Made by a program: the position numbers and the translations under genes
Source of the DNA: Candidatus Humimonas hydrogenitrophica
GTDB lineage: Bacteria; Gemmatimonadota; Gemmatimonadetes; Palauibacterales; Palauibacteraceae
Direction: 5' to 3'
DNA length: 64,000 bases
Assembly: GCA_947581615.1 (NCBI GenBank)
Contig: CANPVD010000053.1
Coordinates: 1-64,000, forward strand
Part shown: piece by piece, positions 9,554-18,812 of the stretch
Numbering within the stretch: the stretch's first letter is position 1
Layout of the letters: every line of letters starts with the position of its first letter
Notes under the pieces: generated by a model
What the model was told of the DNA's origin: nothing
The model's input: the letters and a program-made list of their open reading frames with translations, nothing else
Database searches by the model: none

Positions 9554-11650
9554 ATGCAGCCGGTGGTGACCGTCCTCGCCCTCGCAATCGCCGCGACCCC
9601 GGTCCGAGCCGCGTCGCCGCAGCACCTCGTGTCGCCGGACACCACCCCAGGCGACACGATCGCCGCCGCCGACACCACGCCGCCCCGCCCCGCTCCGCCG
9701 CTGCGGGTCACGGTCACCCGGGGCCCGGAGCCGCTCCGGGACGTCGCGGGAGCGGTCACGGTGGTCGACGTTCCGGCCCGCGAGAGCGGCGGGCGTCGGG
9801 TGTCCCTCCGCGACGCCCTTGAAGGGGTGCCGGGCGTGTTCGTGGCCGACCGCCACAACTTCGCGCTCGGCGATCGCATCGTGCTTCGTGGCGCCGGCGC
9901 GCGGGCGCAGTTCGGCGTGCGCGGCATCCAGGTCCTGGCCGACGGGATTCCCCTCACGCTCCCCGACGGCCAGGCCGAGCTGGGCCCGCTCGACCTGGGC
10001 TCGGCGGGACGCATCGAGGTCCTGCGCGGCCCGGCCTCCTCCCTGTACGGCAACGCGGCGGGAGGGGTGCTCCGGGTCGAGTCCGGCCCCTTCCCCCGGG
10101 CTCCCCTCTCCCCGTCGGTTCGGGTCACGGCCGGAGCGGATGGCTTTCGCCAGGAAGAGCTGGAAGGCGGCGGGAGCGACGGATCTGTCTCGTGGCTGTT
10201 CCACGGCACGCACCTGCGGACGGATGGATACCGGCAGTACGCGGCCGCCGAGCTGTGGCGTGCCAACCTGGTGGCCCGCGACGCGCTCGCCGGCGGCGCC
10301 GAGCTGCGCGCCGTCCTCGACCTGTTCCAGCTCCCCCTGGCGCAGAATCCCGGGTCGCTGGACCACGCCGCCGCGACGTCCGATCCGCGCTCGACCCGCA
10401 CGCTGCAGGTCGCGCAGGGGACGGGGAAGCGCTCGGGCCAGCTCCAGGGGGGGCTGTCCCTGGCGACGCCGCTCGGCGCCCGCTCGACGCTCCGAGCCTC
10501 CGTCTGGGCCCTGGGGCGGAGCGTGTGGAATCCCATCCCCGCCCGGGTCATCCGACTGGGCCGCAGCGCGGGAGGCGTGCGGGGCCTGGTCTCCAGCCGG
10601 CTCGGCCCTCTCCGGTGGACGGCGGGTCTCGACGCCGGCCTGCAGGTGGACGATCGACGAGAGTTCCAGAACCTCGGCGTCGGCAACGGAGACCAGGCCC
10701 GGGAGGGCGCGCGCCTCCTGGACCAGGCCGAGCGCGTACTGCAGGTCGGGCCCTTCGTGCGGATCGAGGCCCGGCCGGGCGCTCAGGTCGGCCTCTCGGC
10801 CGGCCTCCGGTTCGACGACTACCGCTTCTCGGTGCGTGACCGGTTCCTGGCCGACGGGAACAACTCCGGCGTGCGCTGGATGCGCCACCTGAGTCCCTCC
10901 GCGGGGGTCACCTGGAACCCCCTTTCCTGGCTCGGCGGCTGGGCGCGGCTCGGCACGTCGTTCGAGACCCCGACCACGAGCGAGCTCTCCAACCGAGCCG
11001 ACGGCCGGGGAGGCTTCGACCCGACGCTGGGTCCCCAGAGCACGGTAGAGGGCGAGGTCGGAGCGCGCGGCACGTTGTCGGACGGGCGGCTCGCCTGGGA
11101 GCTGACCGCCTTCGACGCACGGGTGTCCGGCGCCCTGGTCCCCTCGGAGGGCGCCGGCGGCGAGGTCTACTACCGGAACGCGGGCCGGCTGTCGCGCCGA
11201 GGCCTCGAGCTCAGGCTCGTCGCGCACCCGGTGCCGCGAGCCACGATGGAGGCGGCCTACTCCCTACAGGACCACCGGTACCTGGCCTTCGCCACGCCCT
11301 CGGGCGACTTCGCCGGCGACCGCGAGCCCGGCGTTCCGGGGCAGCGAGCCTACCTGTCCGCGAGCGCGGACCTCCCGGCCGGGGTCCGGCTGGAGGCGCG
11401 CGCCACCTGGGTGGACGCCTACTACGTCGACGACGCCAACACGGCGCGCACGAACGCCTACAGAGTGGTCGGGCTCAGAGCCGACGCGAACGAAGTCCCC
11501 GGGGGATGGAGCGTCCATCCCTTCCTGGGAGTGGACAACCTGTTCGACGAGCGCTACGCCGGCTCGGTTGTGCCGAACGGCTTCGGCGGCCGGTACTACG
11601 AGCCCGCGCCGGGCCGCTCCGTCTATCTGGGACTCGAGCTGGGGGGCTGA
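9554..11650 (+). CDS. TonB-dependent outer membrane receptor
   Basis: Outer-membrane gated channel of 698 residues. A signal peptide is visible (MQPVVTVLALAIAATPVRA, cleavage probably after ALA-type VRA). The plug domain spans about residues 55-175, with SLRDALEGVPGVFV, DRIVLRGAGARAQFG and RIEVLRGPASSLYGNAAGGVL, all standard plug elements. The remainder is a 22-strand-type barrel ending in DNLFDERYAGSVVPNGFGGR and an aromatic/hydrophobic last strand (SVYLGLELGG). The overall look is FecA/siderophore-receptor-like, but the ligand is not evident and no iron or cobalamin regulatory site was seen upstream. It follows the ABC exporter gene by 5 bases. Its last 28 bases overlap the end of the convergent TlpA-like gene. 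Confidence 0.9.
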   Translation: MQPVVTVLALAIAATPVRAASPQHLVSPDTTPGDTIAAADTTPPRPAPPLRVTVTRGPEPLRDVAGAVTVVDVPARESGGRRVSLRDALEGVPGVFVADRHNFALGDRIVLRGAGARAQFGVRGIQVLADGIPLTLPDGQAELGPLDLGSAGRIEVLRGPASSLYGNAAGGVLRVESGPFPRAPLSPSVRVTAGADGFRQEELEGGGSDGSVSWLFHGTHLRTDGYRQYAAAELWRANLVARDALAGGAELRAVLDLFQLPLAQNPGSLDHAAATSDPRSTRTLQVAQGTGKRSGQLQGGLSLATPLGARSTLRASVWALGRSVWNPIPARVIRLGRSAGGVRGLVSSRLGPLRWTAGLDAGLQVDDRREFQNLGVGNGDQAREGARLLDQAERVLQVGPFVRIEARPGAQVGLSAGLRFDDYRFSVRDRFLADGNNSGVRWMRHLSPSAGVTWNPLSWLGGWARLGTSFETPTTSELSNRADGRGGFDPTLGPQSTVEGEVGARGTLSDGRLAWELTAFDARVSGALVPSEGAGGEVYYRNAGRLSRRGLELRLVAHPVPRATMEAAYSLQDHRYLAFATPSGDFAGDREPGVPGQRAYLSASADLPAGVRLEARATWVDAYYVDDANTARTNAYRVVGLRADANEVPGGWSVHPFLGVDNLFDERYAGSVVPNGFGGRYYEPAPGRSVYLGLELGG

Positions 11651-12321
11651 TCGCCGGCCGGCGACTCCGCGGCGGCCCCGGGCCCCGAGGCCGCCGCCTC
11701 CGGCACGTCCACGCCCAGCCGGCGGAGGTCGCCCAGCAGGTGCTCCTCGGTCTGGGGCCCCAGGTAGCGGCGGCGGATGACGCCGCCGGCGTCCACGAGC
11801 AGCGTGGTCGGAAAACCCATGGTCTGGTAGTAACGGACCGCGGTGCCCGTGTCGCCGAGCCAGATCGGATAGGTCATGCCATGCGCCCGCGTCCACGCTC
11901 GCACGCTCGCCGGCGTCCCCGAGTCGATGGCGAGCCCGACCACCGTGGCCCCGTGCCCCGCGATCCGCCGCTGCAGCGCCACCAGCCCCGGGATCTCCCG
12001 CCGGCAGGGCGGGCACCAGGTCCCCCAGAAGTTCAGGACCACCACCCGGCCCCGGTAGTCGGCCAGCGACACCGTGTCCCCTCCCAGGGACCGGAAAGGC
12101 ACGACCGGAGCCGGGATCTCCAGCCACGCGGACGAGGACGCCTCGCCGCGGCGGGCCGCGGGCGTGCGCGCCTCGGGCGGCAGCCCCGCCATGGCGCTGG
12201 TGTCGGCCGGCGCCGCGGACCCCGGGCCGCTGCGTGTCGTGAGCAGGCCCCAGGCCACCGCCGCCCCGGCCAGCAGCGCGACCGCCGTCCCGCCCAGCGC
12301 GGCGCGCGACGGGCGCCTCAC
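11623..12321 (-). CDS. TlpA-like membrane-anchored thioredoxin-fold protein
   Basis: Periplasmic thiol-disulfide oxidoreductase of the TlpA/ResA type, 232 residues. An N-terminal hydrophobic anchor (about residues 9-27) is followed by a proline/alanine-rich stalk. The thioredoxin domain has the active site WCPPC (Cys103, Cys106), FWGTWCPPCRREIPGL as context, and the cis-proline element GFPTTLLVD. The GTG start at 12321 overlaps the stop of hyuB as GTGA, indicating translational coupling. The family typically reduces cysteines in cytochrome c or metalloprotein maturation; why it is coupled to hydantoinase-family genes is unclear. The C-terminal 25 residues are low-complexity and overlap the end of the convergent receptor gene. 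Confidence 0.9.
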   Translation of the reverse strand: MRRPSRAALGGTAVALLAGAAVAWGLLTTRSGPGSAAPADTSAMAGLPPEARTPAARRGEASSSAWLEIPAPVVPFRSLGGDTVSLADYRGRVVVLNFWGTWCPPCRREIPGLVALQRRIAGHGATVVGLAIDSGTPASVRAWTRAHGMTYPIWLGDTGTAVRYYQTMGFPTTLLVDAGGVIRRRYLGPQTEEHLLGDLRRLGVDVPEAAASGPGAAAESPAGDQPPSSSPR

Positions 12322-13892
12322 GTCTCCCCCGCCTCGCCCCAGCCTCCGCCCCCGGGCGTCTCGAGCCGCACGCGGTCTCCGGCCCGAACGTCCAGGGACA
12401 CCTTGCCCGGGAGCTCCTCCTCGCGGCCATCCCGGACCAGGAGGTTGCGGCCCGCCGCGCCCGGGCCGCCCCCGGCCAGACCGTAGGGCCGCAGCCGGCG
12501 GCGCTCCGTCAGCAGGGTCAGGCGGGCGTGCGCCCCGAGCTCGACCTCTCGCACCACGCCTTCACCCCCCGGCCAGCGGCCGCGCCCACCCGAGCCGCGC
12601 CGGACCTCGTAGCGCGTCACCCGGAACGGATAGGCGTACTCCAGAGCTTCCACGGGTGTGTTCAGCGTATTCGTCATGTGCGTGTGCAGGGCGCTCGCAC
12701 CCGGGACGGACGCTCCCGCTCCCGCCCCGCCGGCCACCGTCTCGTAGTAGGTAAACGGGAGGCCCGTCGCGGGGTCCAGGCCGCCCAGCACCAGGTTGTT
12801 CATGGTGCCCTGGCTGGCCGCCGGGATCCGGTCCGGGCACGCCCCGGCCAGCGCGCCCAGCAGCACGTCCACGATGCGCTGGGAGGTCTCGACGTTGCCC
12901 CCCGCTACCGGCGCCGGACGGCGCGCGTCCACCAGGGAGCCGGGCCGGGTGACCAGCTCGATCGGAGCCAGGCAGCCGCTGTTCGAGGGCAGGTCGAGCC
13001 CCACCAGCGAGCGGAACACGTAGTAGACGGCCGAGAGCGTGATGGCGCGAACCGCGTTGATGCCCGCCTCGCGCTGGTCGTCGGTGCCGGTGAAGTCCAC
13101 CCGAACGGCGTCCCCCTGGACCGTGATGGCCACGTCGATCGCCGCCGCGCCGCCGCCCCGGCCGTCGTCCTCCATCGCATCCCGGAAGCGATAGGTGCCG
13201 TCGGGGATCGAGGAGAGCAGCCGGCGCGTGGTACGCTCGGCGTAGGCGAGCAGCGCCTCCATGGCCTCGCCCACGGCGTCCGCCCCGTAGCGGTCGGACA
13301 GGCCTCCCAGACGGTCGGCGCCGCGCTGCACGGCCGCCAGCTGCGCGTCCAGGTCCCCGGAGCGCTCCTGGGGCGTGCGCACATTGGCCAGGATCAGGTC
13401 CCGGATCCCGGACAGGATTTTCCCGCCCGCCACCAGCCGGATCGGCGGGATCACGAGACCTTCCTGGTAGAGCTCCGTGGCCAGCGGCATCGATCCCGGC
13501 GTCATCCCCCCCACGTCGGCGTGGTGCGCCCGGGCCGCGACGAAGCCGATCCGGGCTCCGTCGGGTCCGGTGAACACCGGGGCGACCAGGGTGATGTCGG
13601 GCAGGTGCGTGCCGCCCCGGAACGGGTCGTTGAGGATGGCCACATCCCCCGGGCCCAGCTCCAGCTCCTCGAGGCACGCCCGCACCGACAGGGGCATGGA
13701 GCCCAGGTGGACGGGGATGTGCTCCGCCTGGGCCACCATGTCTCCCGCAGAACTGAAGATCGCGCAGGAGAAGTCCTTTCGTTCCTTGATGTTGGGAGAG
13801 TACGACGAACGCCTGAGCACGCCGCCCATCTCCTCCGCCACCGAGGCGAACAGGTGCTTGAAGATCTCCAGGCGGACCGGGTCCACGCTCAC
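12318..13892 (-). CDS. hyuB: hydantoinase B / oxoprolinase B family subunit
   Basis: Second subunit (524 residues) of an ATP-dependent N-methylhydantoinase/5-oxoprolinase/acetone-carboxylase-family enzyme. Family blocks are visible in order: FSCAIFSSAGDMVAQAEHIP, ILNDPFRGGTHLPDI, RAHHADVGGMTPGSMP, and a C-terminal glycine-rich TPGGGGWGE. It should form a complex with HyuA in the cytoplasm, hydrolysing a cyclic amide at the expense of ATP. The GTG start overlaps the hyuA stop by the sequence GTGA. The substrate (5-oxoproline, hydantoin, N-methylhydantoin) cannot be assigned from sequence alone. Confidence 0.92.
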   Translation of the reverse strand: MSVDPVRLEIFKHLFASVAEEMGGVLRRSSYSPNIKERKDFSCAIFSSAGDMVAQAEHIPVHLGSMPLSVRACLEELELGPGDVAILNDPFRGGTHLPDITLVAPVFTGPDGARIGFVAARAHHADVGGMTPGSMPLATELYQEGLVIPPIRLVAGGKILSGIRDLILANVRTPQERSGDLDAQLAAVQRGADRLGGLSDRYGADAVGEAMEALLAYAERTTRRLLSSIPDGTYRFRDAMEDDGRGGGAAAIDVAITVQGDAVRVDFTGTDDQREAGINAVRAITLSAVYYVFRSLVGLDLPSNSGCLAPIELVTRPGSLVDARRPAPVAGGNVETSQRIVDVLLGALAGACPDRIPAASQGTMNNLVLGGLDPATGLPFTYYETVAGGAGAGASVPGASALHTHMTNTLNTPVEALEYAYPFRVTRYEVRRGSGGRGRWPGGEGVVREVELGAHARLTLLTERRRLRPYGLAGGGPGAAGRNLLVRDGREEELPGKVSLDVRAGDRVRLETPGGGGWGEAGET

Positions 13893-15985
13893 GTCCCCAC
13901 CTCCGTTCCGGCCACCCCCACGACGATGTCGAGCCGAGACGTCACCGTCGCCTCGTCTCCCCGGCCGAGGAACAGGGTGGTGTCGTCACGGACGATCACG
14001 GCGGGACCCGCCAGGCGATGCCCGGGCCGGAGGGCCGACGCCCGGTAGAAGGGCACGGGCTCGACCGTGGCGCCAGCGGCGGCGACCAGGACGACCGGCC
14101 GCTCCCCGTCCAGCGCCGCGCCCGGATCGGGACCCGCCTCCTCCGCCTCTGGGAGCTCCGGGGGGCGTACCGGGAGGACGGCCCGCAGCCTGAGACCCAC
14201 GATCTCGGTCGCCGCGCCGGCGTCCGCGTGCCCGTACGCGTCGCGGTGCGCGGCGTGGAACGCGCCGGGAGGATCGTCATCCAGCGGCACGTCGAGCTCC
14301 CAGGACTGGCCCCGATACCGCATCGCCAGACTCCGCTCCAGACGGAGCCCGGAGGCGGAGCCCTCGCCCTCCATCGCCTCGCGCGCCCGGCGCTCGAGGG
14401 GAGCGAAGCCTTCCCGGAGGCGGTCGGCGCCCGTCGTGCCCGGGAGCATGACCGTGAGGCCGTAGTCCCGGGTCACGTCGGCGGCGAGCATGCCGTGCGC
14501 GGACAGCACGGAGGCCGTCCGGGGCACCAGGACGCGGCCGATCCCCAGGGCCCGGGCGAGGGCGGACGCGTGCAGCCCCCCCGCACCGCCGAAGGCGACG
14601 AGGGTGAAGTCGGCGGGGTCGTGGCCGCGCTGCACCGAGATGACGCGGAGCGCCCGTTCCATGTGCGCGTTCGCCACGCGGACCACGCCCAGTGCCGCGG
14701 CCTGCTCGGGCGACAGGCCCGGGGGCGGCTCCAGCCCCGCCCGCTCCGCCAGCTCGCCGAAGGCGGCGCGGGCCGCCTCCTCGTCCAGCCGCATGGTCCC
14801 CCCCAGGAAGCCCTCCGGATCCATGCGCCCCAGGACCAGGTTGGCGTCGGTGACCGTGGGCCGGTCGCCGCCCCGACCATAGCACGCCGGTCCCGGGTCG
14901 GCCCCCGCGCTCTCGGGTCCCACGCGCAACGCGCCCCCGACGTCCACGCGCGCGACCGACCCACCGCCCGAGCCGACCGAATGGAGGTCCACCACGGGGA
15001 CCCCGATCGGAAGACCGTCGAGCGTCCCCTCCCGGGTTACGCGGGGACGTCCCTCGGCCAGGCAGACGTCGGTCGACGTCCCGCCCATGTCGAACCCGAT
15101 GATCCGTCCCCAGCCGCAGGCCCCCGCGGCGTGCAGGGCACCGACCACGCCGCCGGCGGGTCCCGAAAGCACGGCCCGCACGCCCTCGCGCCCGGCCGCC
15201 TCCAGCCCCACGCTCCCGCCGTTCGACTGCATCACCCGCCAGGCCGCCCGCGGCCCTTCGCGGGCCAGACGTCCCAGGTAGCGACCCAGCACCGGGGAGA
15301 CGTAGGCGTTGATGGCGGTGGCGCTGGCCCGCTCGTACTCCCGGAACTCCGGCAGGACATCACACGACAGTGACACGGCGAGGCCCTCCTCCCGCAACCG
15401 CTCGCCCAGGCGTCGCTCGTGCTCGGGACGCAGGAAGGAGAACAGCAGGCACACCGCCACCGACTCGGCGCCCGATGCGTGGATCTCGGCTACCACCCGG
15501 TCGATCTCCGCATCCTCCAGCGGCCGGAGCACCCGCCCCCGGTGATCGACCCGCTCGTCCACCTCGAACGCAAGATCGGCCGGAACGAGAGGTCGCGGCT
15601 TGCGGGGCATGAGATCGTAGAGCTCCGGGCGGGCCTGCCGCCCGATGGCGAGGAGATCCCGGAAGCCGGCCGTGGCTACGAGCGCCGTGCGGGCCCCCTT
15701 GCGCTCGAGCACGGCGTTGGTGGCCACCGTGGACCCGTGCACGATGGACGGGGAGGGTCGGGCCTCGCTCGCCCCGGCCAGCACCCGCCCCAGGCCCGCG
15801 AGCACCGCCCTGGCCGGGTCGTCCGGCGTGGACAGCACCTTGAAGGTGCGGAGGTCCGCGGCACCCGGGGCCCAGACCACGAAATCCGTGAACGTGCCGC
15901 CGATGTCGACCGCGACCCGCGTCGCGGGCGTCTCGGGGCGTCCGGCCGCCCGCGGCGCCACCCCCTCCGCCGGTCGTCGCTCCAC
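13889..15985 (-). CDS. hyuA: hydantoinase A / oxoprolinase A family subunit
   Basis: ATP-binding subunit (698 residues) of the hydantoinase/oxoprolinase pair. The N-terminal actin-like phosphate loop reads RVAVDIGGTFTDFVVW, the middle has GPAGGVVGALHAAGACG and GFDMGGTSTDVCLAEG, and the C-terminal third has AFGGAGGLHASALARALG. The frame remains open far upstream, but the region upstream encodes the Nramp homologue in another frame; the GTG at 15985 with GGGGAG 9 bases before it gives the family's normal length. It starts 14 bases after the upstream transporter gene and overlaps hyuB by 4 bases (GTGA), forming one unit with it. Confidence 0.92.
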   Translation of the reverse strand: MERRPAEGVAPRAAGRPETPATRVAVDIGGTFTDFVVWAPGAADLRTFKVLSTPDDPARAVLAGLGRVLAGASEARPSPSIVHGSTVATNAVLERKGARTALVATAGFRDLLAIGRQARPELYDLMPRKPRPLVPADLAFEVDERVDHRGRVLRPLEDAEIDRVVAEIHASGAESVAVCLLFSFLRPEHERRLGERLREEGLAVSLSCDVLPEFREYERASATAINAYVSPVLGRYLGRLAREGPRAAWRVMQSNGGSVGLEAAGREGVRAVLSGPAGGVVGALHAAGACGWGRIIGFDMGGTSTDVCLAEGRPRVTREGTLDGLPIGVPVVDLHSVGSGGGSVARVDVGGALRVGPESAGADPGPACYGRGGDRPTVTDANLVLGRMDPEGFLGGTMRLDEEAARAAFGELAERAGLEPPPGLSPEQAAALGVVRVANAHMERALRVISVQRGHDPADFTLVAFGGAGGLHASALARALGIGRVLVPRTASVLSAHGMLAADVTRDYGLTVMLPGTTGADRLREGFAPLERRAREAMEGEGSASGLRLERSLAMRYRGQSWELDVPLDDDPPGAFHAAHRDAYGHADAGAATEIVGLRLRAVLPVRPPELPEAEEAGPDPGAALDGERPVVLVAAAGATVEPVPFYRASALRPGHRLAGPAVIVRDDTTLFLGRGDEATVTSRLDIVVGVAGTEVGT

Positions 15986-15999
15986 GCTCGCCCGCTCCC

Positions 16000-17241
16000 C
16001 TAGAGAACCGACAGGATGGCGCGCAGTCCCAGGAGCGCCGCCACGCCGACGACGAGTCCACCCGCCAGGTTGAGCCACGGTCCGTTTCGCCACCGTCCCA
16101 TGCGCTTCCCGTCGTTGACGACGAGCAGGAGGAAGAGCGCCACCCCGGGCAGCAGGATCCCGTTGGCCACCTGCGCGAACAGGATGGCGGGGACCGGACG
16201 CACTCCGACCACGGTGCACAGGGCCCCGGCCAGCAGAACCGCGCCCCACACCAGACGGAAGCGGGGCGAGCGCAGATCGGCCTTCCAGCCCAGGACGCCG
16301 CAGGCCGCCCAAGCCGCCGCCAGGGGCGCGGTGATGGCCGAGGTGAGGCCAGCCGCCAGAAGCCCCGTGCCGAACAAGGCTCGCGCCCACCCGCCCAGCA
16401 ACGGCTGGAGCTGGCGCGCCATGTCGGCCGCGTTTCGCACCTCGCCTCCCCCGGCCCCGGCCGCGGTGACCACGACGGCCATGCTCACCAGACCCCCGAG
16501 CACGATCGCCACCGCCGAGTCGCGCCGGGCCGCCGGGAGGTCCGCCGCGCCGGACCAGCGCTGGCGCACCGCCGAGGCGTGCAGGAAGAGGTTGTAGGGG
16601 ACGACCGTGGTTCCGACGAGGCCCACGGCCAGGAGCAGCGAGGCGTCCGGCAACGAGGGGACCACCAGCCCGCGGAGCAGCGAGGGCAGCGAGGGGAGGA
16701 GCAGCACCGCGGTGGCGAAGAACACCAGCCCCATGACCGCCACCAGCGACGTGAGCCAGCGCTCCATGGCCCGGTAGCGCCCGGCCCACAGAAGCGCGCC
16801 GGCCGCGACCGCGAGCCCCAGGCCCCAGGCGCGAGCCGAGCCGCCGCCGAGCGCCTGCGCGCCCAGTGCGCCGCCCAGGAGGTTGCCCGTCTCGTAGGCG
16901 GCGTTGCCGATCACGATGGCCGACAGGACGAGGCCGGCCGCGAGAGCTCGCCCCGCGCCCGCGGCGAAGCGGGCGCGGACGGCCTCGCCGAGCCCCTGCC
17001 CGGTGACGAGGCCCAGACGGGCCGCCATCTCCTGAAGGGCCAGCGTGGCCAGCACGGAGAAGCCGAGCGCCCACAGGAGGCTCACCCCGGTACGCACCCC
17101 GGCGAGCGTGGCCGTAGTGATGGTGCCTGGCCCCAGGAAGGCGGCCGCGACCATGGCGCCCGGACCGCCACGCGCGCGGCGGCCGGAGGCGCGCCCGTCG
17201 CGCTCCGGTCCGGTGGGGCCCGCGACCGCCTCTCTCGGCAT
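16000..17241 (-). CDS. atypical Nramp-family transporter
   Basis: Eleven-helix LeuT-fold membrane protein of 413 residues related to Nramp (MntH/DMT) proteins. The usual metal-binding motif DPGN of TM1 is replaced by GPGT (residues 37-40), and the TM6 A-x-x-M-P-H-N motif reads T-T-V-V-P-Y-N (residues 211-217). All four residues that coordinate Mn/Fe in characterised Nramps (Asp, Asn, Ala, Met) are therefore changed, while NLFLHAS after TM6 is retained. It is the first gene of the set with hyuA, hyuB and tlpA-like. The metal specificity is probably not the classical one; the context allows an organic substrate or another cation, which is inference. The start has GAGAGGGG upstream. Confidence 0.85.
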   Translation of the reverse strand: MPREAVAGPTGPERDGRASGRRARGGPGAMVAAAFLGPGTITTATLAGVRTGVSLLWALGFSVLATLALQEMAARLGLVTGQGLGEAVRARFAAGAGRALAAGLVLSAIVIGNAAYETGNLLGGALGAQALGGGSARAWGLGLAVAAGALLWAGRYRAMERWLTSLVAVMGLVFFATAVLLLPSLPSLLRGLVVPSLPDASLLLAVGLVGTTVVPYNLFLHASAVRQRWSGAADLPAARRDSAVAIVLGGLVSMAVVVTAAGAGGGEVRNAADMARQLQPLLGGWARALFGTGLLAAGLTSAITAPLAAAWAACGVLGWKADLRSPRFRLVWGAVLLAGALCTVVGVRPVPAILFAQVANGILLPGVALFLLLVVNDGKRMGRWRNGPWLNLAGGLVVGVAALLGLRAILSVL

Positions 17242-17449
17242 GCTGACCCCTCTCTCCCGCGGCCCGACGCCTTCCCTCCCCGGCCCCGCGCCCGCACCGC
17301 CGGAAGCGGGCCGGGGTGGGCTTCACGACCCCGAAGATGCCCGTATGGCCAGGAATGCGCCACCGGCCAGCCCCGCCCTTCGCTCCGGGACGGGGATCGG
17401 GCCGCCGGCCGGGTCTTCGTGCGTCGGCGACTTGCCCCGACCCGGGATC

Positions 17450-17660
17450 CACCGTATCTCTCGTGCCGAAGACAGGCGGATGGAGTCTACCGGAAGCCGG
17501 TGTGAATCCGGCACGGCCCCGCCACTGTGAGAGGCCCGACGCTCCCCCCCGGGGGGACGCGGAACGGCGCGCTCGACGAGCCACTGGGAGCTTCGACAGG
17601 CTACCGGGAAGGCGAGCGCGGCCGCCTCGAGTCAGGAGACCGACTCCATCCGTGCCCGAG
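17450..17660 (+). promoter_or_regulatory. cobalamin (vitamin B12) riboswitch
   Basis: The leader carries the hallmark core GCCGGTGTGAATCCGGC followed by CCCCGCCACTGTGA (about 17496-17530), and later the B12 box AGTCAGGAGACC (about 17633-17644) preceded by GGGAAGGCG. An 11-base perfect stem (17477-17487 with 17642-17652) closes the element. A variable GC-only arm with C-run/G-run lies near 17542-17556. It precedes the btuC-like gene by about 105 bases, in which a small CCCTT/AAGGG hairpin and a GGAGG-containing segment could form the expression platform. Exact ends are approximate. Confidence 0.93.
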
Positions 17661-17765
17661 GACTGCCCTTCGCGGGAAGGGTCGGGCGCGGCGCGTCGCG
17701 CTGCACCTCTCCCTCCCCCGCCGGGCTCGACGCCTCCGTGGGGAGGACCTCCGATTCGAGACACG

Positions 17766-18812
17766 ATGTCAGGAAGGCCGCGGCGCGAAGACGCCCCACG
17801 GGGCGTCACGGCAGGCCTCCGTCTGCTGGCCCTGTTCCTGGCGCTCCTGGCGTGCGTGGCCCTGGCCACGGCGGTCGGAGCGGCTCCGCTCTCCCCGGGC
17901 CGCGTGCTGGCCGCGCTCACCGGGGGCGGCGACGCCACGACCCGTGGGATCGTGCTCGACCTCCGCCTCCCACGCGCCGTCCAGGCCAGCCTCGTCGGCG
18001 GCGGCCTGGCCGTGGCCGGCGCCTCGTTCCAGGCCTTGCTGCGGAACCCGCTCGCCGAGCCCTACGTCCTCGGCGTGTCGGGGGGAGCCGCCCTCGGGGC
18101 CGTGGCCGCCCTCTCCCTGGGCTTCGCGGCGGCCGGCCCCTGGTCCCTGCCGCTGGCCGCCTTCGCGGGTGCCCTGCTCGCCGTCGGGGTCGTGCTCGTG
18201 GTGGCGGCGCGCACAAGGCCCGCCCTGGACACGCGTGTGCTCCTCCTGGCCGGCGTGGTGGCCGGCGCCTTCTTCAACGCGCTCATCATGCTGTTCCTGA
18301 GCCTGGGCCGAACCGAGACGTTCCGCTCCGCGATCTTCTGGATGATGGGGAGCCTGTCCGGGGCCGGCTGGTCCGACACCGGCCTGCTGGCGCTGTACGT
18401 GCTGCCCGCCTGCGCCCTGCTGATGGCGCTGGCCCGCCCTCTCAATCTGCTGGCCGTGGGCGAGGAGACCGCCCTCTACCTGGGCACGCGGGTCGAGTGG
18501 ACCAAGCGCGCGGTGTACCTGTCGACCTCCCTTCTTGTGGCGGCCACGGTGGCGATCGCCGGTGCCATCGGGTTCGTGGGGCTGATCGTGCCCCACGCCA
18601 TCCGTCTGGCCTGGGGGAGCGACCACCGCTTCGTCCTGCCGGCCTCGCTCCTGGCGGGAGGCGCGTTCCTGGTGCTCGCCGACACGGTAGCGCGCAGCGC
18701 GCTCGCGCCCACCGAGCTGCCGGTCGGCGTGGTGACGGCCATCGTCGGAGTCCCGCTGTTCGTGGTCCTCCTCGTGCGCGACTCCGGCGGCGGTTCGGAG
18801 CGGATCGAGTGA
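17766..18812 (+). CDS. btuC: FecCD-family ABC permease, probable vitamin B12 import (BtuC-like)
   Basis: Inner-membrane permease of 348 residues with about ten helices. It contains LRLPRAVQASLVGGGLAVAGASFQ and RNPLAEPYVLGVSGGAALGA, the family blocks of BtuC/FhuB/FecC permeases, and IGFVGLIVPHAIRL near the C-terminus. Assignment to cobalamin rests on the riboswitch directly upstream and the receptor downstream, since the family also moves siderophores and heme. The frame is open into the riboswitch, so the ATG at 17766, just before the conserved head, is taken as the start. The stop overlaps the ATPase start as GTGA. No periplasmic binding protein (BtuF) is encoded beside it. Confidence 0.88.
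   Translation: MSGRPRREDAPRGVTAGLRLLALFLALLACVALATAVGAAPLSPGRVLAALTGGGDATTRGIVLDLRLPRAVQASLVGGGLAVAGASFQALLRNPLAEPYVLGVSGGAALGAVAALSLGFAAAGPWSLPLAAFAGALLAVGVVLVVAARTRPALDTRVLLLAGVVAGAFFNALIMLFLSLGRTETFRSAIFWMMGSLSGAGWSDTGLLALYVLPACALLMALARPLNLLAVGEETALYLGTRVEWTKRAVYLSTSLLVAATVAIAGAIGFVGLIVPHAIRLAWGSDHRFVLPASLLAGGAFLVLADTVARSALAPTELPVGVVTAIVGVPLFVVLLVRDSGGGSERIE

Noticed and set aside
17542-17556. C-run/G-run hairpin considered as a terminator
   Set aside because: It lies inside the cobalamin riboswitch as a variable arm, before the B12 box, and has no T-tract.
13889-17938. A single 1349-codon frame covering hyuA and everything upstream to 17938
   Set aside because: Only the hyuA part shows family motifs; upstream the frame is antisense-like or out-of-frame noise across the Nramp gene and the riboswitch, kept open by high GC.
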